From Streptococcus mitis (GTDB lineage: Bacteria; Bacillota; Bacilli; Lactobacillales; Streptococcaceae), in NCBI GenBank assembly GCA_018364455.1, contig JAGZLW010000012.1, forward strand, positions 1 to 48,495: a stretch of 48,495 bases of DNA, given 5' to 3'. The position numbers and the translations under genes were made by a program. This document shows, piece after piece, positions 1 to 8,260 of the stretch; the first letter of the stretch is position 1, and each line of letters begins with the position of its first letter. The notes below the pieces were generated by a model, which saw only the letters and a program-made list of their open reading frames with translations, did no database searches and had not been told where the DNA came from.

Positions 1-107
1 TCATGACATTGAAAATACCTAAAATCACTTATATTTCAATATTTTTAATTGCTCTCAATATGAAAGTCCTTTCCAAATCCCTGTAGGGGGCATCTAAATA
101 CAACAGG

Positions 108-135
108 AAAAAGCCTTGATTTACAAGGCTTTTTT
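108..135 (+). terminator. Rho-independent terminator-like hairpin
   Basis: The stem AAAGCCTTG/CAAGGCTTT is followed by a T-run on the plus strand. No complete gene lies upstream inside the window, so it probably ends a transcript entering from the left. Positions 1-107 are AT-rich with no convincing ORF. A very similar hairpin with the same upstream CATCTA.ATA.AACAGG sequence occurs at 9419-9444. Confidence 0.6.
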
Positions 136-255
136 GTGTATCTGTTCTACTTTTGGTCAACTAATGGATATCAACGGTATAATTTTATGAACACCCTTCC
201 CAGACAGCTCTAATCTGATTGCACTCAAAATTTTTTAAAATTTAAAACAAAAGAC

Positions 256-304
256 TTGCTTTTCTTTTAATTTATGTTATACTTGTTCTTGTATCTGATA
301 CAAG
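256..304 (+). promoter_or_regulatory. Promoter and palindromic operator of the Rrf2-family regulator
   Basis: A -35 TTGCTT (256-261) and a -10 TATACT (278-283) are separated by 16 bp. Directly after the -10 lies the palindrome CTTGTAT-CTG-ATACAAG (288-304), where a bound repressor would block transcription. The same half-sites recur at 795-813 before the next gene. Autoregulation by the downstream regulator is inferred from position and repetition. Confidence 0.7.
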
Positions 305-325
305 TTTATTAAGAGAGGGATTCAT

Positions 326-757
326 ATGGATACAAAATTCTCAGTTGCTTTGCATATCTTAACAATGATTAGTGAAAGCAAGGAAACCTTAAGTTCTCAA
401 GCACTAGCTATTAGTGTTGGGACTAACGCTAGTTACATTCGAAAAGTGATTGCCTTATTGAAAAATGCAGATTTGATTCATTCCCAGCAAGGAAAAACAG
501 GTTATCAACTCAGTAAGTCTCCAAAGAAAATGACTTTACTAGAGATCTACTATGCTACTCAAGAAATCAATCACATTAGTTTATTCCCTGTTCATCAAAA
601 TAGCAATCCTGATTGCCCTGTTGGAAAACATATCCAAGGAGCAGTTTCACCGCTTTTCGCTAGTGCCGAATCTCAATTAGAGAAGGAATTAGCAAATCAA
701 ACTTTAGAAGATGTCATTGACAATCTATATAAACAAGCTAAACAAGTCCGAAACTGA
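326..757 (+). CDS. Rrf2-family transcriptional regulator
   Basis: A 143-residue protein with the N-terminal winged helix of Rrf2 regulators: residues 1-70 include the recognition segment around NASYIRKVIALLKNADLI and the wing QQGKTGYQL. Rrf2 proteins that bind Fe-S clusters carry three clustered cysteines; this one has only Cys97 (in PDCPVG), so an Fe-S cluster is unlikely and a thiol or ligand switch, as in YwnA/CymR-like members, is more plausible. The start is supported by AGAGAGGGA upstream. Matching palindromes at 288-304 and 795-813 suggest it controls itself and the following three genes. The signal sensed is not visible. Confidence 0.85.
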   Translation: MDTKFSVALHILTMISESKETLSSQALAISVGTNASYIRKVIALLKNADLIHSQQGKTGYQLSKSPKKMTLLEIYYATQEINHISLFPVHQNSNPDCPVGKHIQGAVSPLFASAESQLEKELANQTLEDVIDNLYKQAKQVRN

Positions 758-794
758 TTTGATATCAAGTCAGTTTTTACTGGAAATAACATAT

Positions 795-813
795 ACTTGT
801 ATTAGATACAAGT
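795..813 (+). promoter_or_regulatory. Second palindromic operator, Rrf2-type regulon
   Basis: ACTTGTAT-TAG-ATACAAGT is a perfect 8+8 palindrome matching the one at 288-304. It overlaps a TATACT -10-like hexamer (792-797) upstream of the oxidoreductase at 849. This supports a shared regulator for both transcription units. Confidence 0.7.
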
Positions 814-848
814 ATGCATAGTCGTATTAAAAAAGAAAAGAGAAAACA

Positions 849-1853
849 ATGAAAGCCGCACAACATACTACTTATAACAAAAACAATATCACACTGAACA
901 TCACAGAAGTTGCTAAACCAAGTATTACAGAAAAAGAAGTTTTAGTTAAAGTCACCGCAGCCGGGGTTAATCCTCTCGATAACATGATCTCTCGTGGTGA
1001 AGTCAAGATGATTGCTCCTTACAAACTTCCTCAAACTGCAGGTAACGAAGTGGTTGGAATCGTTGAAAGCATTGGCAAGCAAGTTGACAACTTTCAGATA
1101 GGAGAGCGTGTCTTTGGCCGTCTGCCGCTTGATCATATCGGCGCCTTTGCAGAATACGTAGCTGTCAATAGCCAAGACTTAGCCAAGGTTCCAGACTATC
1201 TATCAGATGAGGAAGCTGCTGCTGTTCCGCTTACTGCCTTGACTATCATGCAGGCTCTTAACCTCATGGGAGCTCAAGCTGGGAAAACGATCTTTATTTC
1301 TGGTGGGACTGGTGGTGTCGGTGGAATGGCCATTCCGATTGCCAAGGCCAAAGGATTGAAAGTCATTACCAACGGTTCTGGAGATAGTGCTGAGCGTGTA
1401 TTGAACCTAGGAGCAGATAGATTTATCGATTACAAAACAGAGGATTATACAAAGACTGTTAGTGAGGTAGATTATGTCCTCGATACTCTTGGCGGGGCTG
1501 AAACTGAAAAACAAATGTCTATTATGAAAAAAGGTGGTCATCTTGTGTCCCTTCGTGCCATGCCAAACGGTGCCTTTGCCAAACGCATGAATCTACCAAA
1601 ATGGAAACAGATGATTCTTGGCCTAGCAGGTCGCAAATTTGATAAGATGGCTGACAAATACGGTGTTCACTACCATTTTATCTTTGTAGAAAGCAATGGC
1701 ACTCAATTACAAGAGGTAGCTGACCTCTTTAGTAAATTAGAAATCAAACCATCTATCGATACAGTTTACCCATTTGAAGAGGTAAATAGCGCCTTAGACA
1801 AAGTCGCTAATGGTCGCTCACGTGGAAAAACAGTCCTCAGCTTTAAGAAATAA
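849..1853 (+). CDS. Zinc-independent MDR alcohol dehydrogenase / quinone oxidoreductase-like protein
   Basis: A 334-residue medium-chain dehydrogenase/reductase. It has an N-terminal GroES-like domain (AAGVNPLDNMISRG near residues 37-50, GNEVVGIVESIG near 65-76) and a Rossmann domain with the dinucleotide loop SGGTGGVGG at 151-159. The cysteine/histidine zinc ligands of alcohol dehydrogenases are absent, placing it with NADPH:quinone or enone reductases. It opens a tight cluster with a hydrolase (14-bp gap) and an SDR enzyme, after a palindromic operator. The natural substrate is unknown; detoxification of quinones or reactive carbonyls is an inference. Confidence 0.85.
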   Translation: MKAAQHTTYNKNNITLNITEVAKPSITEKEVLVKVTAAGVNPLDNMISRGEVKMIAPYKLPQTAGNEVVGIVESIGKQVDNFQIGERVFGRLPLDHIGAFAEYVAVNSQDLAKVPDYLSDEEAAAVPLTALTIMQALNLMGAQAGKTIFISGGTGGVGGMAIPIAKAKGLKVITNGSGDSAERVLNLGADRFIDYKTEDYTKTVSEVDYVLDTLGGAETEKQMSIMKKGGHLVSLRAMPNGAFAKRMNLPKWKQMILGLAGRKFDKMADKYGVHYHFIFVESNGTQLQEVADLFSKLEIKPSIDTVYPFEEVNSALDKVANGRSRGKTVLSFKK

Positions 1854-1867
1854 AAAAGGAAAAAATC

Positions 1868-2704
1868 ATGTCATATATTACAACAAAAAATCAATACATC
1901 ACTGTCCAAGGAAACCAAATCGCCTATCGCGAACTCAGCAAAGGCAAATCAAAACTACCTCTTCTGATGCTAGTCCATTTGGTAGCAACTCTCGATAACT
2001 GGGATCCCAAACTATTAGACTTAATCGCTGAAAAGCACCATGTCATTGTAGTCGATCTTCCTGGAGTAGGGGCCAGTCAGGGCAAAGTTGCTTCGACGAT
2101 TCCTGGAATGGCTAAGCAGACAATTGACTTTGTAAAAGCGCTTGGTTACGATAAAATCAATCTTCTTGGCCTTTCTATGGGTGGTATGATTGCCCAAGAA
2201 ATCATCCGAATTAATCCTACTCTAGTCAATCGTTTGATTTTGGCTGGAACAGGACCTCGAGGTGGAAAAGAGGTCGATAAGGTCACAGGGAAAACATTTC
2301 GTTTTATGTTTAAAGCGGGACTTGAGCGCATCGATCCTAAACGCTATATCTTCTATAGTCATGATGAACAGGGGAAAATCGAAGCTTTGAAAGTCCTAGG
2401 ACGAATGGGTATGAGAACAAAGGAATTTGCGGATAAAGACATGAACCTACCAGGATTCCTAACTCAACTCAAAGCTATTAAACGTTGGGGGAAAGATCCT
2501 CAAGACGACCTGAAATTTATCACTCAACCAACCTTAATCGTCAACGGGGATAATGATATGCAGGTTCCAACAGAAAATTCTTATGATATGCATGAGAAAA
2601 TAAAAGATAGTAAGCTGATTATCTATCCACATGCTGGTCACGGTTCGATTTTCCAATATGCAGACGAATTTTCAAAAGAACTAATAGCTTTCTTAGAGGA
2701 CTAA
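1868..2704 (+). CDS. Alpha/beta-fold hydrolase
   Basis: A 278-residue cytosolic alpha/beta hydrolase. The nucleophile elbow is GLSMGG with Ser103; candidate acid residues are Asp228/Asp230 in NGDNDMQVP and the histidine is His258 in HAGHGS. LVHLVATLDNWDP occupies the usual oxyanion-loop position. The start follows AAAAAGGAAAAAATC after the preceding stop. It is co-transcribed with the MDR gene and an SDR gene that begins immediately after its stop. Family resemblance is to esterases or peroxidase-type hydrolases; the substrate cannot be read from sequence. Confidence 0.85.
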   Translation: MSYITTKNQYITVQGNQIAYRELSKGKSKLPLLMLVHLVATLDNWDPKLLDLIAEKHHVIVVDLPGVGASQGKVASTIPGMAKQTIDFVKALGYDKINLLGLSMGGMIAQEIIRINPTLVNRLILAGTGPRGGKEVDKVTGKTFRFMFKAGLERIDPKRYIFYSHDEQGKIEALKVLGRMGMRTKEFADKDMNLPGFLTQLKAIKRWGKDPQDDLKFITQPTLIVNGDNDMQVPTENSYDMHEKIKDSKLIIYPHAGHGSIFQYADEFSKELIAFLED

Positions 2705-2705
2705 T

Positions 2706-3584
2706 ATGGTCAAAACAATTCTGATTACAGGTGCTACTGACGGTATCGGTAAACATTTAGCAAAGAAATTGGCCAGCCAAGGCCATCATATCATCCTCCA
2801 TGGTCGAAATCCTCAGAAGCTTGAGCTGGCACTTCAAGAGGTTCGCGCAATTTCCTTGAGAGGCCGAGTTTCTAGCTACTTGGCAGATTTTTCTAAATTA
2901 GATGATATTTATCGATTTGTAGAGGAAATCAAGCGAGACTTTCAAAGTATTGATGTCTTGTTTAACAATGCCGGACTGTATGCTGGAAAAGAACGAAAAG
3001 CGAGTGCTGAAAATGTCGAGTTGACCTTTATGTTATCTGTTCTGGTTCCCTATATTTTAACAACTGAGCTAAGTCCCTTGTTAGAAAAAGCGGCTGACGG
3101 CCGTGTCATTAATACTTCTTCCTATATGCATCATTTTGCCAAGGTCAAAGATTTGAACTTTGGATTTGAGACGAACTACAATCCTAGTTTAGCCTACAAT
3201 AACTCCAAACTTTACACTATTTGGATGACACGATATCTAGCCAGAGAATTCTTTCTAAAAGGTTCAAACATCACCATCAATGCCTATCATCCAGGTTTGA
3301 TTTCAACCAACTTAGGGAATGATTCCAGTGATGAAAAGACGAAAAAGTCTCTCTTCGGACGCTTGATGAAGTCATTTTCCAAAAATCTAGACGAGGGAAT
3401 TGAAACAGGTTACTATCTTACATTATCAGAAGAAGTCAGGGGCTTGACAGGCTACTACTTTGATGAGAAGAAAGTAAAATCTGTATCTGAAAAAGGCTAT
3501 ACACTTGAAAAAGCTCAAGATTTAATCACTTACTGCAATGATAAAATTGAGTTGTTTAAACAGAAATATGCTCTGTTTAATTAG
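2706..3584 (+). CDS. Short-chain dehydrogenase/reductase
   Basis: A 292-residue classical SDR enzyme. The cofactor motif TGATDGIG is at residues 8-15, NNAG at 87-90, the catalytic serine near 138-139, and YNNSK at 164-168 supplies Tyr and Lys. The length and C-terminal extension resemble retinol-dehydrogenase/WW-oxidoreductase-like SDRs, so NADP(H) use is likely. It starts one base after the hydrolase stop, indicating translational coupling, and is the last gene of the cluster before a strong terminator at 3586-3626. Confidence 0.87.
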   Translation: MVKTILITGATDGIGKHLAKKLASQGHHIILHGRNPQKLELALQEVRAISLRGRVSSYLADFSKLDDIYRFVEEIKRDFQSIDVLFNNAGLYAGKERKASAENVELTFMLSVLVPYILTTELSPLLEKAADGRVINTSSYMHHFAKVKDLNFGFETNYNPSLAYNNSKLYTIWMTRYLAREFFLKGSNITINAYHPGLISTNLGNDSSDEKTKKSLFGRLMKSFSKNLDEGIETGYYLTLSEEVRGLTGYYFDEKKVKSVSEKGYTLEKAQDLITYCNDKIELFKQKYALFN

Positions 3585-3585
3585 A

Positions 3586-3626
3586 AAAAAAGTTCTCTTT
3601 CCATTTTGCTAGAAAGAGAACTTTTT
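3586..3626. terminator. Bidirectional rho-independent terminator
   Basis: Long stem AAAAAGTTCTCTTTC/GAAAGAGAACTTTTT, flanked by A and T runs. It sits between the convergent SDR gene and susH and can serve both. Confidence 0.85.
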
Positions 3627-3649
3627 CTTTAGGAGAAGTTACTTAATTT

Positions 3650-4969
3650 TTAATCGATTCGTGATAGCTCAGCTGGCACTGTTAAGTAATAAGTTGCAGT
3701 CAAGCTGGCTTCACCTTGATTGACAAAAATCTCGATGGAATTTTTATCTAGAACAACTTCCAATTCTTTAGCTTCAATATCTACATACCGTCGATTAGTG
3801 TCCTGTTCTTCTTCACCTAAAATCTTTTGGGCAAGATGGCTACGATCAATGTAAACTTGCTGCGCATTACTGTCATAACCAAATTCAAGATAATCTGTAT
3901 CATTTCCTAAATAGTAATGACAATCTTTATCTATTTGGATTTGATATTGGCCTTTTTTAACAGGGAATTGTCTTAGTTTGCCATCTTCCAATCGGAGGAT
4001 TCTAGGTAAAGTCATGGCACATGCCCACTTGTGTTCTTGGTCATGGGTTGGAAGGGTACGCCCCCATGTCTGCATCCAAGCAATCAGGATACGACGATTT
4101 TGATCGTCCAGCAATGTTTGAGGCGCATAGAAGTCTTGCCCATGATCAATTTCTTGAACTGATTCTGGGATAAAACGTTTTTCTCCCCAATCTACCTTAC
4201 CCGTAAACAAAACCGATGAGTTGATGTTATGATATGAGTCTCCCTCACGCTGATAACGCATGGGTGACATAATAAGGCAATCTTTCCCATCTAACTCAAA
4301 GTAATCTGGGCATTCCCACATAAAGCCTTGGTGTTCTACCCCTTTTAAAAAGATGGATTCGAACCGCCATTCTACTAGGTTATCGGACCCTAGTAGAACG
4401 ATACAGCCCACATTATCTTTGTGTTTGGCAGCTACTACGGAGTAATAGCGTCCATCTTTTTCAAAGAGTTTTGGATCACGGAAATCAGCTGCAATTAACT
4501 CATCTGGCAAGTCTGCTCCAGTTGCAACTGGATTTTGTTCAATCTTTTCAAAGTGAATCCCGTCATCTGAAAATGCCATATTTTGCACTTGACGAATACC
4601 TGTTTCTTCTTCGATATGCCCAGTATACATGAGCCAGAGGCGATCATCCTTGACAATGGCAGAGCCTGAGAAGCAACCATTTCGGTCATAATCTTGGTCA
4701 GGAGCAAGTGCCACCGGCAAGTGCTCCCAAGTCACCAAGTCCTTACTTTTAGCATGACCCCAGTGCATAGGTCCCCAAACACTATCATAAGGATAGAATT
4801 GATAAAAGAGATGGTATTCTCCACGAAAATAGACAAATCCATTTGGATCATTGATCCAGCCAATCTCAGCTGAAAAATGTTCTTCAGGCTTATATTGAGT
4901 ATTTACAAGATGTTTATTTTCTGCTATAAAACGATTGGCTTTTTCTACTGTAAATGTTTTATTTATCAT
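3650..4969 (-). CDS. susH: Sucrose-6-phosphate hydrolase / beta-fructofuranosidase (GH32)
   Basis: A 439-residue GH32 enzyme. The nucleophile motif WINDPNG places Asp41, the transition-state motif RDP is at 164-166, and the acid/base motif EC is at 219-220. A short C-terminal beta-sandwich follows (residues ~330-439). No signal peptide is seen, so it acts in the cytosol on sucrose or fructosides imported by the adjacent permeases. It is the last gene of the susX-susT1-susT2-susH unit, 9 bp or more after susT2. The gene order matches the pneumococcal sus locus (as I recall it); whether the substrate is phosphorylated is not decided by sequence, but an ABC importer suggests unphosphorylated sucrose or fructo-oligosaccharide. 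Confidence 0.9.
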   Translation of the reverse strand: MINKTFTVEKANRFIAENKHLVNTQYKPEEHFSAEIGWINDPNGFVYFRGEYHLFYQFYPYDSVWGPMHWGHAKSKDLVTWEHLPVALAPDQDYDRNGCFSGSAIVKDDRLWLMYTGHIEEETGIRQVQNMAFSDDGIHFEKIEQNPVATGADLPDELIAADFRDPKLFEKDGRYYSVVAAKHKDNVGCIVLLGSDNLVEWRFESIFLKGVEHQGFMWECPDYFELDGKDCLIMSPMRYQREGDSYHNINSSVLFTGKVDWGEKRFIPESVQEIDHGQDFYAPQTLLDDQNRRILIAWMQTWGRTLPTHDQEHKWACAMTLPRILRLEDGKLRQFPVKKGQYQIQIDKDCHYYLGNDTDYLEFGYDSNAQQVYIDRSHLAQKILGEEEQDTNRRYVDIEAKELEVVLDKNSIEIFVNQGEASLTATYYLTVPAELSRID

Positions 4970-4978
4970 AAGTATATC

Positions 4979-5824
4979 CTATTTTATTCCAGTTCCGGAA
5001 CCACCCAGACCTTGAACAATATATTTCTGAGCGACTACATAGACCAAAATCAACGGAATCGTTGAAATAGTTAATACAGCCATTACCTGATTGATATAAA
5101 CTGGTTGAGTTGTATTAATAGTTGTAATTGCAACCTGCATTGAAAATTTAGAAGAATCTGTCAAAACCATCAATGGCCAAATATAATCATTCCAGCTTGA
5201 AATAAATGATAAAACACCAACTGTAGCAACTGCAGGTTTAGACATTGGAAGCATAATTCTAAAGAAAATTCTAACGATACTTGCTCCGTCCATCTTTGCA
5301 GACTCAAGAATCTCTTCTGGAATTGCAATAAAGAAATTCCTAAATAAGTAAATATTAAATACACTCGCCAATCCTGGAATAATAACTGCAAGACGATTAT
5401 TGACCAAACCTAAGGAATTGATAATGGTAAATTGTGGAATTAACACAGTTTCTACTGGAATAATAAGTAAAGCAAGTAAGAAACCAAATAAAATTTTCTT
5501 ACCTGAAAAATTTACTTTTGCAAAAGCGAAACCGGCCAGTGCATTGACAATAATAGAACCAATAGCAAACGTTCCAGCATAAAAAATGCTGTTCCCTAGA
5601 TATGTAAAAATACTAAAGCGCTCAAATACTTCCTGATAAGGTTTAAACCAATCAGCGGGATTTAAACTTGGTAAGAAGGCTTGCCAACTAGTCAAATTTT
5701 TATAAACATCCGCTTCTGGCTTCATAGCTGAAACTACCATCCAAACCATAGGAAAAAGGAAGAGTCCTGCCAATAAAGTTAACAGAATATATTCTAAGAT
5801 TGTTGTTGGTTTAAATCGTTTCAT
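4979..5824 (-). CDS. susT2: Sugar ABC transporter permease (MalG type)
   Basis: An integral membrane permease of about 281 residues with roughly six hydrophobic segments. The cytoplasmic EAA loop, which contacts the ATPase, is ESAKMDGASIVRIF. I chose the ATG at 5824 (MKRFKPTT) because GGAGG lies directly against the upstream ATG at 5833, leaving no spacing for that start. The gene follows susT1 almost without a gap. It pairs with SusT1 as the import channel. No ATPase is encoded here, which is usual for streptococcal CUT1 importers that share an MsmK-type ATPase. Confidence 0.88.
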   Translation of the reverse strand: MKRFKPTTILEYILLTLLAGLFLFPMVWMVVSAMKPEADVYKNLTSWQAFLPSLNPADWFKPYQEVFERFSIFTYLGNSIFYAGTFAIGSIIVNALAGFAFAKVNFSGKKILFGFLLALLIIPVETVLIPQFTIINSLGLVNNRLAVIIPGLASVFNIYLFRNFFIAIPEEILESAKMDGASIVRIFFRIMLPMSKPAVATVGVLSFISSWNDYIWPLMVLTDSSKFSMQVAITTINTTQPVYINQVMAVLTISTIPLILVYVVAQKYIVQGLGGSGTGIK

Positions 5825-5825
5825 C

Positions 5826-6728
5826 TTAGTCATCCTCCTTCAGAACGCGACGTTGTACTAAGCTAATCATACCAATTAACGTTGTAAATACTAAAGCGAT
5901 TGAGCTAGAATATCCTACAAGACGATCAGTAAAACCTTGTTGATAAATATAGTACACCATAGTAATTGTTGAGTTTAATGGCCCACCTTGCGTCATAACC
6001 ATTGGTTGTACAATCAGCTTAAAAGCAGAAATTAAAGTTGTTAACAATACAAACAGTGCTGTTGGTTTTAGTAGGGGCATCGTGATATAACGAAACTGAG
6101 CCCATTTTGAGAATCCATCCAATTCAGCAGCTTCATATACATCTTGTGGAATATTCTGCATTCCTCCTAAAAATAAAAGCATCTGATAACCTGCACCCTG
6201 CCAAGCAGAAACAAAAACAATTGCATACATAGCTTGTTTAGGACTAGTCAAGAAAGGTTGAGAAGCAATACCTACCTTATTTAAAATAGCATTTAATAAG
6301 CCACTATTTGGATTTAAAAGATAAAGCCAAAGAATAGAAATAACTACCAAGGACATGACAACTGGAGCAAAAAAAGCCACTTTAAAAAACATATTCCCTT
6401 TGCGCTTTTTATTAACAATCAAAGCCATTCCTAAGGCTGCTCCCAATTGAACTGGAATAATCCAAACAACAAATTTCAACGTATTCAAGAAGCTCTTTAA
6501 GAAAATCGGATCCTTTATTAATCGAATAAAATTTTCAAGTCCAACAAATTTTCTTTCATCTGGTGTCAACAAATAATAATCTGTAAAAGCGTAATAAATG
6601 ACCATTCCAACTGGAATTACTAAAAAGATACCTAATAAAATTAAAGCTGGAGCTAAAAAACTATAACCTAGTATGTTATCCTTTATTTTTTCACGTCTTT
6701 TTGTATCCACAACAGTTTCTTTACTCAT
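5826..6728 (-). CDS. susT1: Sugar ABC transporter permease (MalF type)
   Basis: A permease of about 300 residues with six predicted membrane segments and the EAA motif EAAELDGFSKWAQF. The start at 6728 (MSKETVV) is chosen because AAAGGAG abuts the alternative ATG at 6734, whereas it is spaced six bases from 6728. It forms the membrane channel with SusT2, fed by the lipoprotein SusX. The gap to susX (about 95 bp) contains a purine-rich GGAAGG/CCTTCC imperfect hairpin that could tune the ratio of binding protein to permease. Confidence 0.88.
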   Translation of the reverse strand: MSKETVVDTKRREKIKDNILGYSFLAPALILLGIFLVIPVGMVIYYAFTDYYLLTPDERKFVGLENFIRLIKDPIFLKSFLNTLKFVVWIIPVQLGAALGMALIVNKKRKGNMFFKVAFFAPVVMSLVVISILWLYLLNPNSGLLNAILNKVGIASQPFLTSPKQAMYAIVFVSAWQGAGYQMLLFLGGMQNIPQDVYEAAELDGFSKWAQFRYITMPLLKPTALFVLLTTLISAFKLIVQPMVMTQGGPLNSTITMVYYIYQQGFTDRLVGYSSSIALVFTTLIGMISLVQRRVLKEDD

Positions 6729-6823
6729 ATCCATCTCCTTTAATCATATATATCAAACTAGGCTATTAACAAGAAAGGGGAAGGTAGTTCCAAATATTTT
6801 CCTTCCTCCTTCCTTTTTACAGA

Positions 6824-8134
6824 TTATTTGAGTGACTGATCAATAGCAGTTTGCATTTCTTTTGTACGAGTATCCAAGACTTTTTGCACATTTGGATTTT
6901 CTTCATAATAGCTAATATCTTGCATTGCTTGTTGAAAAGCTCGAGAAACCTGAGGATATGCTACGACAACTGGGCGAGCATGAGCTGTTTTTGAATTTTG
7001 TTCCATCAAGAAACGCATTGGTTCGGTCACTTTATCTTTGATATTTTCAATTGTAGATTTACGAATCGGAAGGACCGAATTCCCCAAGCTAATAATTTCA
7101 CTTGATTCTGTATTTGTAGCAAATTTAACAAATTCAGATGCTGCCTCTTTTTTATCAGATTTTGTCGTAACAGCTAATTGCCAACTACCTGAAGGGGATA
7201 CTAATTTTTTCGTCTTACTAGATACTGGGTAAGGAAGGATACCAAAATCAATATCTTTGTAGTTTGTATTCATGTCAGCAATCGTCCAAGAACCACTCAA
7301 AAGCATTGGATACTCTCCTGTTTCAAAACCTTTTTCGACTGGACTAACAGTTGTGTAACCTTCTTTTACAAGATTTTGAATGAATTGAACTGCTTCTACA
7401 CTCTCTTTTGAGTTGAAGTATCCTTCTGCCTTTGTTCCATCTTCGTTTACGACAGAACCATTATTTGACCAAATCAACGGCATATAAGCATATGGTAACA
7501 TTTCATCGTTTGAATTAATACGAAAATCAATTGCCGGTTTGTTATAATGATCTTTCAATTTTTTAGCAATCGTATTAAATTCATCCCATGTCCATGGCTT
7601 TTCTAGCGTTGGAAGCTCTGATTCCGCAATTCCGGCCTCTTTGAACATTTTTTTGTTGTAATAAACACCAACATTCGATTCAGAAAATCCAAATGCATAG
7701 AATTTGCCATCATAAGTTCCTTGTTGTTTAATACTGTCCAAAACATCATCCATATTATTATCTTTTAGATAATCATCTAGCGGAGTAATCACTTTAGATT
7801 TTGCATAAGCTGCCGTATTTGGTCCATCAAGGGTAATAACATCTGGAAGACTATTAGTCGTGATAGCAGCATTAACCTTGTCTTCATATCCTCCACCACT
7901 ACCACTACGAGGAATATACTCAGTTACAACCTTGTACTTACTTTTTCCTGATTGATTAAAGTTATCAACAACTTTTTGCCAAGCTTTTCCTTCATTGGTT
8001 TCGTCAGAGAATTGTACCCAGACTTTAATATCATTTGAAGAACTCGCTTGTTTTGAGTTAGTTCCTCCACTACAACCTGCAAGTATAGCTAACGATAGCC
8101 CCGCAACAACAGATAACATTGTACCTTTACGCAT
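6824..8134 (-). CDS. susX: Sugar-binding lipoprotein of the sucrose ABC transporter
   Basis: A 436-residue extracellular solute-binding protein (family 1). It has a short signal peptide ending in the lipobox LAGC with Cys21, so it should be lipid-anchored on the outer face of the membrane. Typical CUT1 features follow, including the hinge-region WTWDEF and the C-terminal helical part. A GGAGG site precedes the ATG. It is the first gene of the sus operon, preceded by a strong promoter with a cre site and two identical palindromic operators. Confidence 0.9.
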   Translation of the reverse strand: MRKGTMLSVVAGLSLAILAGCSGGTNSKQASSSNDIKVWVQFSDETNEGKAWQKVVDNFNQSGKSKYKVVTEYIPRSGSGGGYEDKVNAAITTNSLPDVITLDGPNTAAYAKSKVITPLDDYLKDNNMDDVLDSIKQQGTYDGKFYAFGFSESNVGVYYNKKMFKEAGIAESELPTLEKPWTWDEFNTIAKKLKDHYNKPAIDFRINSNDEMLPYAYMPLIWSNNGSVVNEDGTKAEGYFNSKESVEAVQFIQNLVKEGYTTVSPVEKGFETGEYPMLLSGSWTIADMNTNYKDIDFGILPYPVSSKTKKLVSPSGSWQLAVTTKSDKKEAASEFVKFATNTESSEIISLGNSVLPIRKSTIENIKDKVTEPMRFLMEQNSKTAHARPVVVAYPQVSRAFQQAMQDISYYEENPNVQKVLDTRTKEMQTAIDQSLK

Positions 8135-8149
8135 ATTTTTCCTCCTTTT

Positions 8150-8161
8150 TGAAACGTTTCA
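8150..8161. promoter_or_regulatory. Proximal operator, perfect palindrome
   Basis: TGAAACGTTTCA, typical of LacI-family sites, lies just before the susX ribosome-binding site. An identical copy is at 8201-8212. Between them sits a hairpin AAACAAGTT-tttc-AACTTGTTT (8178-8199). SusR binding is inferred from adjacency. Confidence 0.75.
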
Positions 8162-8200
8162 TTTTTCATTTATTTTTAAACAAGTTTTTCAACTTGTTTT

Positions 8201-8212
8201 TGAAACGTTTCA
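8201..8212. promoter_or_regulatory. Distal operator, perfect palindrome
   Basis: The second TGAAACGTTTCA lies about 13 bp after the -10 box of the susX promoter, so a bound repressor would act as a roadblock at initiation. It is 51 bp from the first copy, close to five helical turns, which would allow cooperative binding or looping. Confidence 0.75.
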
Positions 8213-8224
8213 TTTATAGTTTAT

Positions 8225-8253
8225 ATTATAACAGCGCTTTCATTTTTTGTCAA
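8225..8253 (-). promoter_or_regulatory. susX promoter with a cre site in the spacer
   Basis: Minus-strand -35 TTGACA (8253-8248) and -10 TATAAT (8230-8225) have an ideal 17-bp spacer. The spacer holds TGAAAGCGCTGTTA (8242-8229), matching the CcpA cre consensus at 13 of 14 positions. Catabolite repression by CcpA is therefore likely, on top of SusR control. Confidence 0.85.
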
Positions 8254-8260
8254 GTGCTGT

